Assembly: GCA_964410915.1 (NCBI GenBank)
Contig: CAYPIU010000008.1
Span: 1-53,832, forward strand
Reading direction: 5' to 3'
From: CAZFJG01 sp964410915
GTDB lineage: Bacteria; Synergistota; Synergistia; Synergistales; JAFGMB01
Length of the DNA stretch: 53,832 bases
The notes under the pieces were generated by a model, which ran no database searches, was not told the origin of the DNA, and was given only the letters and a program-made list of their open reading frames with translations. The position numbers were made by a program, and so were the translations under genes. Within the stretch, counting starts at the first letter, position 1. Each line of letters starts with the position of its first letter. Positions 42,703-50,718 of this stretch are shown here, piece after piece.

Positions 42703-43944
42703 ATGGCAACTCCAGAATTATTAAAGTGTGTCCTTTGTGGAAAAACCTATGATCCATCCGATGTCAGTTACACTTGTCCTGCCTGTGGTCTGGATGGAAC
42801 TCTTGACGTTGTTTACGATTATGATTCTTTAAGGAAAGTTTTTTCAAGGGAGACGCTTGCATCCTGCAATGATATGAGTATGTGGAGATACGGGGAAATT
42901 CTGCCCATTGAGGACCAGGGGAACATTCCTGCTCTTCAGGTTGGCTGGAGCCCTCTTTACAGCAGCCGGAAACTCTCGGAAAAATATTCAGTTAGAGATG
43001 TATATATAAAGGATGACGGAAGGAACCCGACTGGATCACTGAAAGATCGTGCAAGTGCTGTAGGTGTTGGTAAGGCTCTTGAATTAGGCAGGGAGTCCAT
43101 AGCGTGTGCATCTACAGGGAATGCAGCAAGTTCCCTTTCAGGTATTGCAGCCGTTGCAGGTCTTAAAAGTTATATATTTGTCCCGGAAAATGCTCCATCT
43201 GCAAAGATAACACAGCTTCTTGTTTATGGGGCTACCGTAGTCCTTGTAAAGGGTAATTATGAAAATGTTTTTAATCTTGCTACAAGCGCTATAGAAAAAT
43301 GGGGTTGGTATAACAGAAATTGTGCCATTAATCCATATCTTGTTGAAGGCAAGAAGACCTGTGCAATGGAAATAGCTGAGCAGCTGAACTGGGATGTTCC
43401 TGACAGAGTTTTTGTCTCGGTAGGTGATGGTTGCATAATAAGCAGTGTTTACAAGGCTTTCCATGATCTTTTGGAGTTGGGGATGATAGAAAGGATGCCT
43501 CGGATCATGGGGGTACAGGCGGAAAAGGCTTCACCTATCTATGATGCAGTTCGAGAAAATGCAGAAAGGGTGACTTTCGGTCCTGCTGATAGTCTGGCAG
43601 ATAGTATATCTGTTGGGGCCCCCAGAAACTGGGCCAAGGCAATGAGAGCTGTAAAGCAGAGTAATGGTGATATGGTCGCCGTTCCAGATAGTGACATTCT
43701 GCAGGCTATCCCTGAGTTAGCAAGAGAGACGGGAGTTTTTGGAGAACCTGCAGGTGTTACAGCTTTCGCCGGTTTCAGGAAAATGGCCCGGCAGGGCCTG
43801 ATCGGGAATAGCGAAAGGGTCGCCCTTATAGTTACAGGTAATGGTCTCAAGGATATTGACAGTGCGAAAAAATCAGTAGATCAACCTTTGGTCGTTGGTC
43901 CCGATATTGAAGAACTTGCAGCAAAACTTGAGATTAACGGGTAA
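42703..43944 (+). CDS. thrC: Threonine-synthase-like PLP enzyme with N-terminal zinc knuckle
   Basis: A 413-residue fold-type-II PLP enzyme. It begins with a CxxC...CxxC knuckle (LKCVLCGKTYD, YTCPACG), then RNPTGSLKDRAS with the PLP lysine at about 114, STGNAASSLSG, and the phosphate loop VSVGDGCIISS. The closest family is threonine synthase (O-phosphohomoserine to threonine). In this catabolic setting, with SHMT next door and no hom or thrB visible, a lyase acting on threonine, serine or a diamino acid is also possible. ATG 42703 follows GGGAGG by seven bases; ATG 42679 is inside the preceding gene. Confidence 0.82.
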   Translation: MATPELLKCVLCGKTYDPSDVSYTCPACGLDGTLDVVYDYDSLRKVFSRETLASCNDMSMWRYGEILPIEDQGNIPALQVGWSPLYSSRKLSEKYSVRDVYIKDDGRNPTGSLKDRASAVGVGKALELGRESIACASTGNAASSLSGIAAVAGLKSYIFVPENAPSAKITQLLVYGATVVLVKGNYENVFNLATSAIEKWGWYNRNCAINPYLVEGKKTCAMEIAEQLNWDVPDRVFVSVGDGCIISSVYKAFHDLLELGMIERMPRIMGVQAEKASPIYDAVRENAERVTFGPADSLADSISVGAPRNWAKAMRAVKQSNGDMVAVPDSDILQAIPELARETGVFGEPAGVTAFAGFRKMARQGLIGNSERVALIVTGNGLKDIDSAKKSVDQPLVVGPDIEELAAKLEING

Positions 43945-43975
43945 TTAAGAGGATCAGACTAAGGAGGGAATATCT

Positions 43976-45241
43976 ATGTTTGGAAAAGCTGGAGAGTTAC
44001 TTAAACAGGTAGATCCTGCTATAGCAGAAGTTGTTTCAGAGGAATTGAACAGAGAAAGAGATGGCATAGAACTTATAGCGTCCGAGAATGTTGTTTCGCC
44101 CGCTGTTCTTGCTGCTATGGGATCCGTACTAACTAATAAATATGCCGAAGGCTATCCTGCAAAACGTTATTACGGCGGTTGCGAGGTTGTTGATAAAGCT
44201 GAAGATCTCGCCAGAGACAGAGCTAAGGAACTTTTTGGATGTGAACATGTTAATGTTCAGCCCCATTCTGGTTCGCAGGCGAACATGGCAGTATATTTTT
44301 CCGTTCTGAAACCAGGAGACAAGATCCTTGCCATGGATCTATCCCATGGAGGACACCTTACTCATGGGAGCCCGGTAAATTTTTCCGGGATGCTTTACGA
44401 TGTCGTTCATTATGGAGTTGATAAAGAGACTGAAACTATTGACTACGAACAGGTAGCAAGGCTTGCCGAGGAACACAGGCCCAAAATGATAGTCTGTGGG
44501 GCAAGTGCATATTCCAGAGAGATAGACGCAGAGAAATTTAGGGAGATAGCAGATAAAGTCGGGGCATACCTTACATTCGATATTGCACACATAGCGGGAT
44601 TGATAGCTGCGGGTTTACACAAGGACCCCGTGCCATTCTGTGATTTTCTTACTACTACCACACACAAGACCCTTCGTGGTCCAAGGGGCGGAATGATCAT
44701 GTGCAGAGAACAGTATGCAAAAGCTGTTGATAAGGCTATTTTCCCTGGTATGCAGGGAGGTCCTCTTATGCACATAATTGCCGCTAAAGCTGTAGCATTC
44801 AGGGAGGCTCTTACACCAGAGTTCAGGGAATATCAGAAAAAAATAGTGCATAATGCTTCAGCATTCGCCTCTTCACTGAAAGATAATAATTTCAGGCTGG
44901 TATCTGGAGGTACTGATAATCACCTGATTTTAATCGACCTGACCAGCAGGGATATCACAGGCAAAGATCTTGAAAAAGCTCTGGATAAGGCAGGTATTAC
45001 TGTAAACAAGAATACTGTACCTTCAGAAAAAAGAAGTCCCTTTGTAACGAGTGGAGTTAGGGTTGGTACTCCAGCAGTCACGACGAGGGGGTTTGGAGAA
45101 GCTGAGATGAAATTCCTGGCAAAGTGGATCGATGATGTTGCTCGCAACATGGATGATGAAAAAGTTCTTTCGAGAGTCAGATCAGAGGTCCTTGAACTCT
45201 GTGGAAAATACCCGCTGTACAAAGGGTACGAAGTTCAGTAA
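43976..45241 (+). CDS. glyA: Serine hydroxymethyltransferase
   Basis: This 421-residue enzyme interconverts serine plus tetrahydrofolate with glycine plus methylene-THF and can also cleave threonine. Hallmarks are ELIASENVVSPAVL, EGYPAKRYYGGCEVVD, NVQPHSGSQANMAVYF, and TTTTHKTLRGPRGGMI with the PLP lysine at about 231. The start has AAGGAGGG upstream. It lies 31 bases after the threonine-synthase-like gene. In the island it would feed C1 units to formate-THF ligase, whose gene begins at the window end. Confidence 0.96.
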   Translation: MFGKAGELLKQVDPAIAEVVSEELNRERDGIELIASENVVSPAVLAAMGSVLTNKYAEGYPAKRYYGGCEVVDKAEDLARDRAKELFGCEHVNVQPHSGSQANMAVYFSVLKPGDKILAMDLSHGGHLTHGSPVNFSGMLYDVVHYGVDKETETIDYEQVARLAEEHRPKMIVCGASAYSREIDAEKFREIADKVGAYLTFDIAHIAGLIAAGLHKDPVPFCDFLTTTTHKTLRGPRGGMIMCREQYAKAVDKAIFPGMQGGPLMHIIAAKAVAFREALTPEFREYQKKIVHNASAFASSLKDNNFRLVSGGTDNHLILIDLTSRDITGKDLEKALDKAGITVNKNTVPSEKRSPFVTSGVRVGTPAVTTRGFGEAEMKFLAKWIDDVARNMDDEKVLSRVRSEVLELCGKYPLYKGYEVQ

Positions 45242-45289
45242 TTAACTATTCTATTTTCAGACATTATTTTAAAAGGAGTTGGGTTTAAC

Positions 45290-46753
45290 GTGATAGATTT
45301 GACAGTCAATGAGGAACAGCTCAAAAGAACGGTTCAAAGGGCCAGGGAAAGGAACATAATGATCCCTACTTTTGAGCAGATGAAAAATCCGGAACTTGTT
45401 CCGGATAAGATCAAGAAAGATTTGAAAGATGTTGGTTTGTGGGATGTTGATTCTCTTAATCTTTTCCGTATTACCTGGAAAAATGAGCCAGTCAAAAAAG
45501 GTGGACAGTATGGTGGAGTCAACTATATAGAACTTCCAAAAGAATTGACCGGTGTTGATGCAAGGATAGTTGCGATCGTAGGTAAATGGTTCCCCACTGG
45601 AGCCCATAAGGTTGGAGCCACTTTTGGCTGCCTTGTGCCAAGACTTATTACCGGACAGTTCGATCCGACTTTCCATAAGGCCATTTGGCCTTCCACTGGA
45701 AACTATTGTAGAGGCGGGGCTTATAATTCACAGCTTCTTTCATGTGAATCAATAGCAATTCTGCCGGAAGGAATGAGCAGGGAGCGTTTCGACTGGCTGG
45801 AAAAAGTAGCCGGTGAGGTCATCCCGACTCCAGGCAGCGAAAGCAATGTTAAAGAGATCTTTGACAAGACCTGGGAACTCAAGGCTACCAGGGATAATGT
45901 AGTGGCCTTTAACCAGTTCGAGGAATTTGGTAACCATCTCTGGCATTATGAAGTTACCGGAAATGCCATGAAAGAAGTATTAGACCAGATAATGGGCAAA
46001 AACGACAGGTTCTGCGGTGTAACCATTACTTCCGGTTCTGCAGGAACACTTGGATGTGGAGATTTCCTTAAAGAAATATATCCCACCAGCAGAATAGCAG
46101 TTGGAGAGGCTCTTCAGTGTCCAACCATCCTTGCGAACGGATTTGGAGCTCATCGTATCGAGGGTATAGGAGACAAACACATCCCCTGGATACACAACGT
46201 CAAGAATACCGACATGGTCATTGACGTTGATGATGCTGACAGTATGGCAATGGTACGCCTTTTCAATGAGCCGGCAGGGAAAAAATATCTCAAGGAAAGA
46301 GGAGCTTCACAGGAACTTATCGATCAGCTTCCTCTGATGGGTATCTCAAGTGCAGCCAACGTAATAATGGCCATAAAAATGGCAAAATATTATGAGCTTA
46401 CCGAAAATGATGTAGTAATGACAGTCTTTACTGATTCCATGGAACTTTATGATTCAAGACTTAAGGAAATGGAAGAGGAATTTGGCCCCTATACGGATAC
46501 TGATGCTGCAGTGGACTTCAAGCAGCATATCGAGGGACTTTCTGTTGACTGGATGCAGGAACTTAACTATTATGACAGAAAACGTATACACAATCTGAAA
46601 TATTACACCTGGATCGAACAGCAGGGCAGAGAGCTTGATGAACTTAATGCCCAGTGGTACGACGAAGAAGAATACTGGGGCAGCATCCACAAGATGACGT
46701 CTGCTATCGATAAAAAGATCGACGAATTCAACAAAATGACAGGTTTGTTGTAA
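45290..46753 (+). CDS. Unassigned fold-type-II PLP enzyme (cysteine synthase/tryptophan synthase beta superfamily)
   Basis: A 487-residue PLP enzyme. The cofactor lysine is at about 107 in PTGAHKVGATFG, the substrate loop is WPSTGNYCRGGAYN, and the glycine-rich phosphate loop is TSGSAGTLGCG. These are fold-type-II features, as in cysteine synthase, TrpB and threonine dehydratase. The protein is about 150 residues longer than cysteine synthase, with a long acidic, aromatic-rich C-terminal part (YYDRKRIHNLKYYTWIEQQ). Family members in anaerobes are annotated only as PLP-dependent beta subunits. GTG 45290 is 12 bases from GGAG, a wide spacing. It ends in a terminator. Reaction unknown; beta-elimination or replacement is likely by family. 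Confidence 0.78.
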   Translation: MIDLTVNEEQLKRTVQRARERNIMIPTFEQMKNPELVPDKIKKDLKDVGLWDVDSLNLFRITWKNEPVKKGGQYGGVNYIELPKELTGVDARIVAIVGKWFPTGAHKVGATFGCLVPRLITGQFDPTFHKAIWPSTGNYCRGGAYNSQLLSCESIAILPEGMSRERFDWLEKVAGEVIPTPGSESNVKEIFDKTWELKATRDNVVAFNQFEEFGNHLWHYEVTGNAMKEVLDQIMGKNDRFCGVTITSGSAGTLGCGDFLKEIYPTSRIAVGEALQCPTILANGFGAHRIEGIGDKHIPWIHNVKNTDMVIDVDDADSMAMVRLFNEPAGKKYLKERGASQELIDQLPLMGISSAANVIMAIKMAKYYELTENDVVMTVFTDSMELYDSRLKEMEEEFGPYTDTDAAVDFKQHIEGLSVDWMQELNYYDRKRIHNLKYYTWIEQQGRELDELNAQWYDEEEYWGSIHKMTSAIDKKIDEFNKMTGLL

Positions 46754-46760
46754 CTCATAT

Positions 46761-46800
46761 GAGGTAGGGTTTCCATTCTTATGGTTCCCTGCCTCTTTTA
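46761..46800 (+). terminator. Intrinsic terminator after the PLP enzyme
   Basis: GAGGTAGGG (46761-46769) pairs with CCCTGCCTC (46787-46795), including one G-U pair. A CCA/TGG inner helix and a following TTTTA tract are present. It divides the island into an amino-acid enzyme operon and an acylase/transport operon. Confidence 0.75.
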
Positions 46801-46836
46801 ATTTTTTATTACAATGGCAATAATTCTAAAATAAAT

Positions 46837-46873
46837 ACAAACAGTGTTGCTGGCGCGCAACAACTCTGTTTGT
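46837..46873. repeat. Interrupted inverted repeat upstream of D-aminoacylase 1
   Basis: ACAAACAG (46837-46844) and CTGTTTGT (46866-46873) are perfect inverted repeats; inner TTGC and GCAA can also pair. It overlaps a candidate -35 (TTGTTA, 46870-46875), which is 17 bases before TATCAA. It is a plausible operator. Confidence 0.45.
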
Positions 46874-46901
46874 TAAGCGCAGGTTCTATTTTTATCAAGA
46901 C

Positions 46902-46913
46902 ACACACGTGTGT
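46902..46913. repeat. 12-bp perfect palindrome
   Basis: ACACACGTGTGT lies 44 bases before the D-aminoacylase 1 start, just after the candidate -10. It could be a second operator site for a dimeric regulator. Confidence 0.4.
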
Positions 46914-46956
46914 TTTTCAAGGATCCTGGAACAAAAACAAGGAAGGGGTCTTCGCT

Positions 46957-48552
46957 TTGTATTTTGATGTCATAGTTAAAAACGGAACAGTTTATGATGG
47001 GAGTGGTGCTGAGAGTTTTAATTCCGATATCGGGATCAAAAATGGGGAAATTGAAACTATTGGTGATCTTTCAGCTTCAGAGGCAGGTAAGATTATTGAT
47101 GCCAGAGGGTTGAATGTCGTCCCGGGTTTTATAGATACCCATAGCCATTCGGGACTCGAAGCTCTCGTCAAACCCGAGACTTCACATAATATAATGCAGG
47201 GTATTACAACCTGTACGGTAGGGCAGGATGCAATGGGAGCTGCCCCTGTTATCGATGAATATATAGAACCGTGGAAGAAAACCATGGCAGGTCTTGAGGG
47301 GGATTTTAAACCGGACTGGAAGTGGCGTTCGGTGAAGGAATATTTTGATAAACTTGACGAAAAGGATCTTGGTCCAAATTTTGCCTACCTTGCCCCCCAT
47401 GGAAACATCAGATTATGTGCCATGGGCCTTGATAATAGAAAACCTACCACAGCAGAACTTGATAAAATGAAAGACCTTCTCCAGAAAAGTCTGGATGAGG
47501 GGGCTTTTGGTATGTCCACTGGCATGATCTATCCTCCCTGCAGTTTTGCCCGGACAGAGGAGTTTATTGAACTAGGCAAAGTTCTTAAGGATAATGATGC
47601 GGTTTTTGTTACTCACCAGAGAAGTGAAGCAGATACTATCATTGATTCAATGGATGAGATCATATCCATAGGTGAACAGAGCGGATGCAGGATCCATTTC
47701 TCCCATTTTAAAGTTGCAGGAAAGAAAAACTGGAAATATTTTGACGGTGTTCTTGAAAAGCTTGATCTTTGCTCGAAAAAGGGTATAAGGGTTTCCGTTG
47801 ATCAGTATCCATATGTTGCCGGCAGTACAACTCTGAGTGTGATATTGCCGCCATGGGTTCATGATGGCGGAACTGAAAAGGTACTTGAAAGACTCAATGA
47901 TGCTGATGCAAGAAAAAAGATGACCCATGACATTATTAATGGAATACATGGTTGGGATAATTTTGTTGATTTTGCAGGTCTGGATGGTATCTTCATAACA
48001 TTTGTCAAAAGTGATAAAAACCAGAATGTGGTAGGCAAAAGTCTTGTCCAGCTTGGTGAGATGCGGGGCAAGGATCCCCTTGAGGCTACATATGACCTCC
48101 TTCTTGAAGAGGAAAATACAGCAGGTCTTGTCGACTTTTACGGACTCGAGGAACATGTAACTACGATCCTTAAGAGACCGGAGCAGAATGTATGCACAGA
48201 CGGGATACTTGGGGGGAAGCCTCATCCGAGGGTTTATGGGACATATCCCAGGGTCCTTGGCAAATATGTAAGGGATGAAAAAGTACTCGACATGCAGACT
48301 GCTATCTACAAGATGACAGGCAAACCAGCAGAGGTCCTTGGAATAAGTGACAGGGGTTTCCTTAAAGAAGGGTATGCTGCAGACCTTGTATTATTCGATC
48401 CTGAAAAAGTTATAGATACTGCAGATTATGCAGATCCTATACAATTCCCGAATGGAATAGACTACGTCATTGTTAATGGCAGGATCCTTGTTGATCAGGG
48501 TAAACATACACCAGGCAAGGCAGGAAAGGTAATAAAATTTGCCGGGAGGTAG
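46957..48552 (+). CDS. N-acyl-D-amino-acid deacylase family amidohydrolase, copy 1
   Basis: A 531-residue amidohydrolase of the D-aminoacylase (COG3653) family. It starts YFDVIVKNGTVYDGSG and has the HxH metal motif in FIDTHSHSGLE, GMSTGMIYPPC, THQRSEAD, IHFSHFKVAG and GGKPHPRVYGTYPRVLGKYVR. The position that is a zinc-binding Cys in classical D-aminoacylase (GNCG) is Asp91 here (VGQDAMG), so metal binding differs from copy 2. TTG 46957 follows GGAAGGGG by eight bases; the frame extends to 46870 without family similarity. It would release free D-amino acids, or related amines, from N-acyl forms. The exact substrate is open. Confidence 0.85.
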   Translation: MYFDVIVKNGTVYDGSGAESFNSDIGIKNGEIETIGDLSASEAGKIIDARGLNVVPGFIDTHSHSGLEALVKPETSHNIMQGITTCTVGQDAMGAAPVIDEYIEPWKKTMAGLEGDFKPDWKWRSVKEYFDKLDEKDLGPNFAYLAPHGNIRLCAMGLDNRKPTTAELDKMKDLLQKSLDEGAFGMSTGMIYPPCSFARTEEFIELGKVLKDNDAVFVTHQRSEADTIIDSMDEIISIGEQSGCRIHFSHFKVAGKKNWKYFDGVLEKLDLCSKKGIRVSVDQYPYVAGSTTLSVILPPWVHDGGTEKVLERLNDADARKKMTHDIINGIHGWDNFVDFAGLDGIFITFVKSDKNQNVVGKSLVQLGEMRGKDPLEATYDLLLEEENTAGLVDFYGLEEHVTTILKRPEQNVCTDGILGGKPHPRVYGTYPRVLGKYVRDEKVLDMQTAIYKMTGKPAEVLGISDRGFLKEGYAADLVLFDPEKVIDTADYADPIQFPNGIDYVIVNGRILVDQGKHTPGKAGKVIKFAGR

Positions 48553-48621
48553 ATTCTTTCAACTCCAGTCTATGTTGAATAGATCTAACTTAAAGAATTC
48601 TTCTGCAAGATCAAAATCTTT

Positions 48622-48635
48622 GTTTTTTAAAAAAC
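48622..48635. repeat. AT-only palindrome in the dctP leader region
   Basis: GTTTTTTAAAAAAC is a perfect 14-bp palindrome in the 289-base gap before dctP. It is not GC-rich enough to be a terminator. A weak promoter-like GATAAT follows at 48645-48650. The gap otherwise holds no supported gene. Confidence 0.3.
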
Positions 48636-48841
48636 TTTTTTATGGATAATAATATTTATCTTTAATGACAGGAGAGTATGTTTTCTCTTTTCATTTTCAA
48701 GACAAAGTAACTTATAAATCTACCAGAGGGGGAAGGAGTGATCAAAAAGGGCAGTTTACAGGGATAACGGTGTTTTTGTTTGCAGGATCAGTTGAAGTTT
48801 GGAACAATGCGATATGTAGATTTCAAGAGGAGGTAACCTTA

Positions 48842-49930
48842 ATGGCAAAATTCAGCAGTCTATTGAAAAAGGTACTCGTAGTAGCTCTCGTTCTGAGTCT
48901 GGCGTTAACTTTTGCAGTTTCTTCAGTATCTGCAGCAGATAAACCGGAATACAAATGGAAATTTGCGCAGGCCAACGTAAGACCGACCCAGGCAAAATCT
49001 ATGAAGCTTTTCTGTGACCTGGTAGGTGTATATACCGATGGCAGGATGGAGATCGAGTTTTTTGAGAATGCAATATTGGGAAACGAACAGGAAACTTTTC
49101 ATGCAGTTCAGGATGGCAGTATCGAGATAGGCAACTTGCCCCCCTATGTAAATCTTGTTCCTGGAGGAATGTTTAACTGGATGCCTTGGACCATTTCATC
49201 ATGGGATGAAGCCGTTATTGCTTTCGGACAGCCGGACGGAATACTCTACAAGGTCCTTGAAAAGGCCTATAATGAAGTGGGCATGCATATCCTTTATACC
49301 AACAGCCAGGGCCCTTATGGTCTCGGTAACAACGTTCGCCCGATCAAAAAACCAGAAGATCTTAAAAATCTTAAAATGAGAGTTTCTTCTTCACTTGGTT
49401 GCGTTATGGGACTTGTCAACATGGGTAAGGGTACGGGCATGACCGTAGAGACTGTGGCATGGAGTGAGCTCTACAACGCTCTTGGCAGGAATGTCGTTGA
49501 TGGTTGCTGGAGTATGTGGCCCTCCCTTATAGAGGAAAGACACTATGAAGTTCTTGATTATTACACATCTCTTGACTGGATGTGGGATGCAAACCAGATC
49601 GCTGTTAACAAAGAAGCATGGGATGCTCTTCCTGATGATCTTAAAGAAGCCGTTACAAAGGCGGCCATGCAGGCTGAGATCCACCAGTACGAACTTTCAC
49701 GCCGAGCGGTCAGAAAAATGCAGGAACAGCTTGCAAGTGAAGAAAGCTTTAACATCTATTATCCAACTTCAGAAGAAAGAGAAATGTTCAGGGAAAAAGC
49801 AGATATGCTTTCTGTCTGGGAAGAACTCTGCAAACCATGGCTTGAAAAACATTATCCAGGTCAGAACATGACAGAGAAGATCCTTGATGAGCTCGACAGG
49901 ATCCATGAGCAGGTTAAGGGAAGCAATTAA
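48842..49930 (+). CDS. dctP: TRAP transporter substrate-binding protein DctP
   Basis: A 362-residue periplasmic binding protein. A Sec signal (KKVLVVALVLSLALTFAVSSVSA, cleaved before ADKPEYKW) is followed by the DctP fold with LGNEQETFHAVQDGSIEIG, and KNLKMRVSSS, which contains the Arg that usually binds the ligand carboxylate. ATG 48842 has GAGGAGG seven to eight bases upstream; the frame runs back to 48665 without an SD. It captures an organic or amino acid anion for the DctQM permease downstream. Flanking D-aminoacylases suggest an N-acyl amino acid or similar cargo (inference). Confidence 0.93.
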   Translation: MAKFSSLLKKVLVVALVLSLALTFAVSSVSAADKPEYKWKFAQANVRPTQAKSMKLFCDLVGVYTDGRMEIEFFENAILGNEQETFHAVQDGSIEIGNLPPYVNLVPGGMFNWMPWTISSWDEAVIAFGQPDGILYKVLEKAYNEVGMHILYTNSQGPYGLGNNVRPIKKPEDLKNLKMRVSSSLGCVMGLVNMGKGTGMTVETVAWSELYNALGRNVVDGCWSMWPSLIEERHYEVLDYYTSLDWMWDANQIAVNKEAWDALPDDLKEAVTKAAMQAEIHQYELSRRAVRKMQEQLASEESFNIYYPTSEEREMFREKADMLSVWEELCKPWLEKHYPGQNMTEKILDELDRIHEQVKGSN

Positions 49931-49987
49931 AGAAATTATAGTGTTTAATTGATTTTTGTAATATGTGATATTGATTAAAAAATTTGC

Positions 49988-50028
49988 GGGGCTTCCTTTC
50001 TTTTACCGAATAAATAAGAGGAAGCCCC
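49988..50028 (+). terminator. Intercistronic hairpin between dctP and dctQ
   Basis: GGGGCTTCCT (49988-49997) and AGGAAGCCCC (50019-50028) form a 10-bp stem with a 21-base loop. Only a short, poor T tract follows. Such structures often let a binding protein be made in excess over its permease, by partial termination or by protecting the upstream mRNA. Confidence 0.6.
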
Positions 50029-50191
50029 CTTATGAAAATCTTTCAAAAAACGATCTGAAAGTCCTTATCTTTGGGTAAAAGGTTTGTCTGGTATCTCAGT
50101 TTTAATCTATTTAAATAATTATGAATGGGAAAATTGTCGTTTTAATTTAGTTATAAATCATTTTAAACTTGATCATGGATGGTGATAATCC

Positions 50192-50716
50192 TTGTTGAAA
50201 ATTATTCAGGATGGTCTTGCAAGACTTGAAAATGTTCTGTGTTCGGTCGGTCTGCTTGTCTCAACATTTCTGGTTTTTGCACAGGTGATCAACCGATACT
50301 GGCTTCATTTCGAAATAATGTGGCTCGGGGATATGTCTCTTTATATCTTTGTTTCTACCTATATACTTGCAATAGCAATGGCTGCTGCATATAAAGGTCA
50401 CATAGCTGTTGAAATGATACAGTCGAAGTTCCTCAATGGAAAACCCTTTGGTCTAAGTATCTACAAGTTGCTTATGGATATTGTTTCGCTGATAGTAATA
50501 CTTCTTTTTTCTCAGCCGGTTTATAACTTCTTTCTCAGGTCAATAAAATATCCGGAGTTTGGAACTCTGGTCAGATGGTTCAATACAAGTTGGCTGGTTT
50601 ATATTCTTTTCGCTGTTATTGTACTTTGCGGCCTTCATGTTATTTACCATATCCTCGGGGATATTCATGAGATTAGAAAACAATACTGGCTGAATTCTGA
50701 AGGAGGAAAAGAATAG
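50192..50716 (+). CDS. dctQ: TRAP transporter small permease DctQ
   Basis: This 174-residue membrane protein has four helices, the usual size and topology of DctQ. The second region reads WLGDMSLYIFVSTYILAIAMAAAYKGHIAVEMI, containing the typical E/D-x-x-x-R/GHI-x-VE pattern. It bridges DctP and DctM. TTG 50192 lies five bases after GGTGAT, with a second in-frame TTG right behind it. It ends two bases before dctM. A 261-base gap with a hairpin separates it from dctP. Confidence 0.9.
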   Translation: MLKIIQDGLARLENVLCSVGLLVSTFLVFAQVINRYWLHFEIMWLGDMSLYIFVSTYILAIAMAAAYKGHIAVEMIQSKFLNGKPFGLSIYKLLMDIVSLIVILLFSQPVYNFFLRSIKYPEFGTLVRWFNTSWLVYILFAVIVLCGLHVIYHILGDIHEIRKQYWLNSEGGKE

Positions 50717-50718
50717 CT

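Noticed and set aside
47647..48225. 192-codon minus-strand frame
   Set aside because: Antisense to D-aminoacylase 1 with no family similarity seen and no SD; a shadow frame.
48665..48841. N-terminal extension of dctP and small frames in the gap
   Set aside because: The extension has no SD and would bury the signal peptide. A ten-codon Phe-rich frame at about 48678 has no associated terminator, so no attenuator is called.
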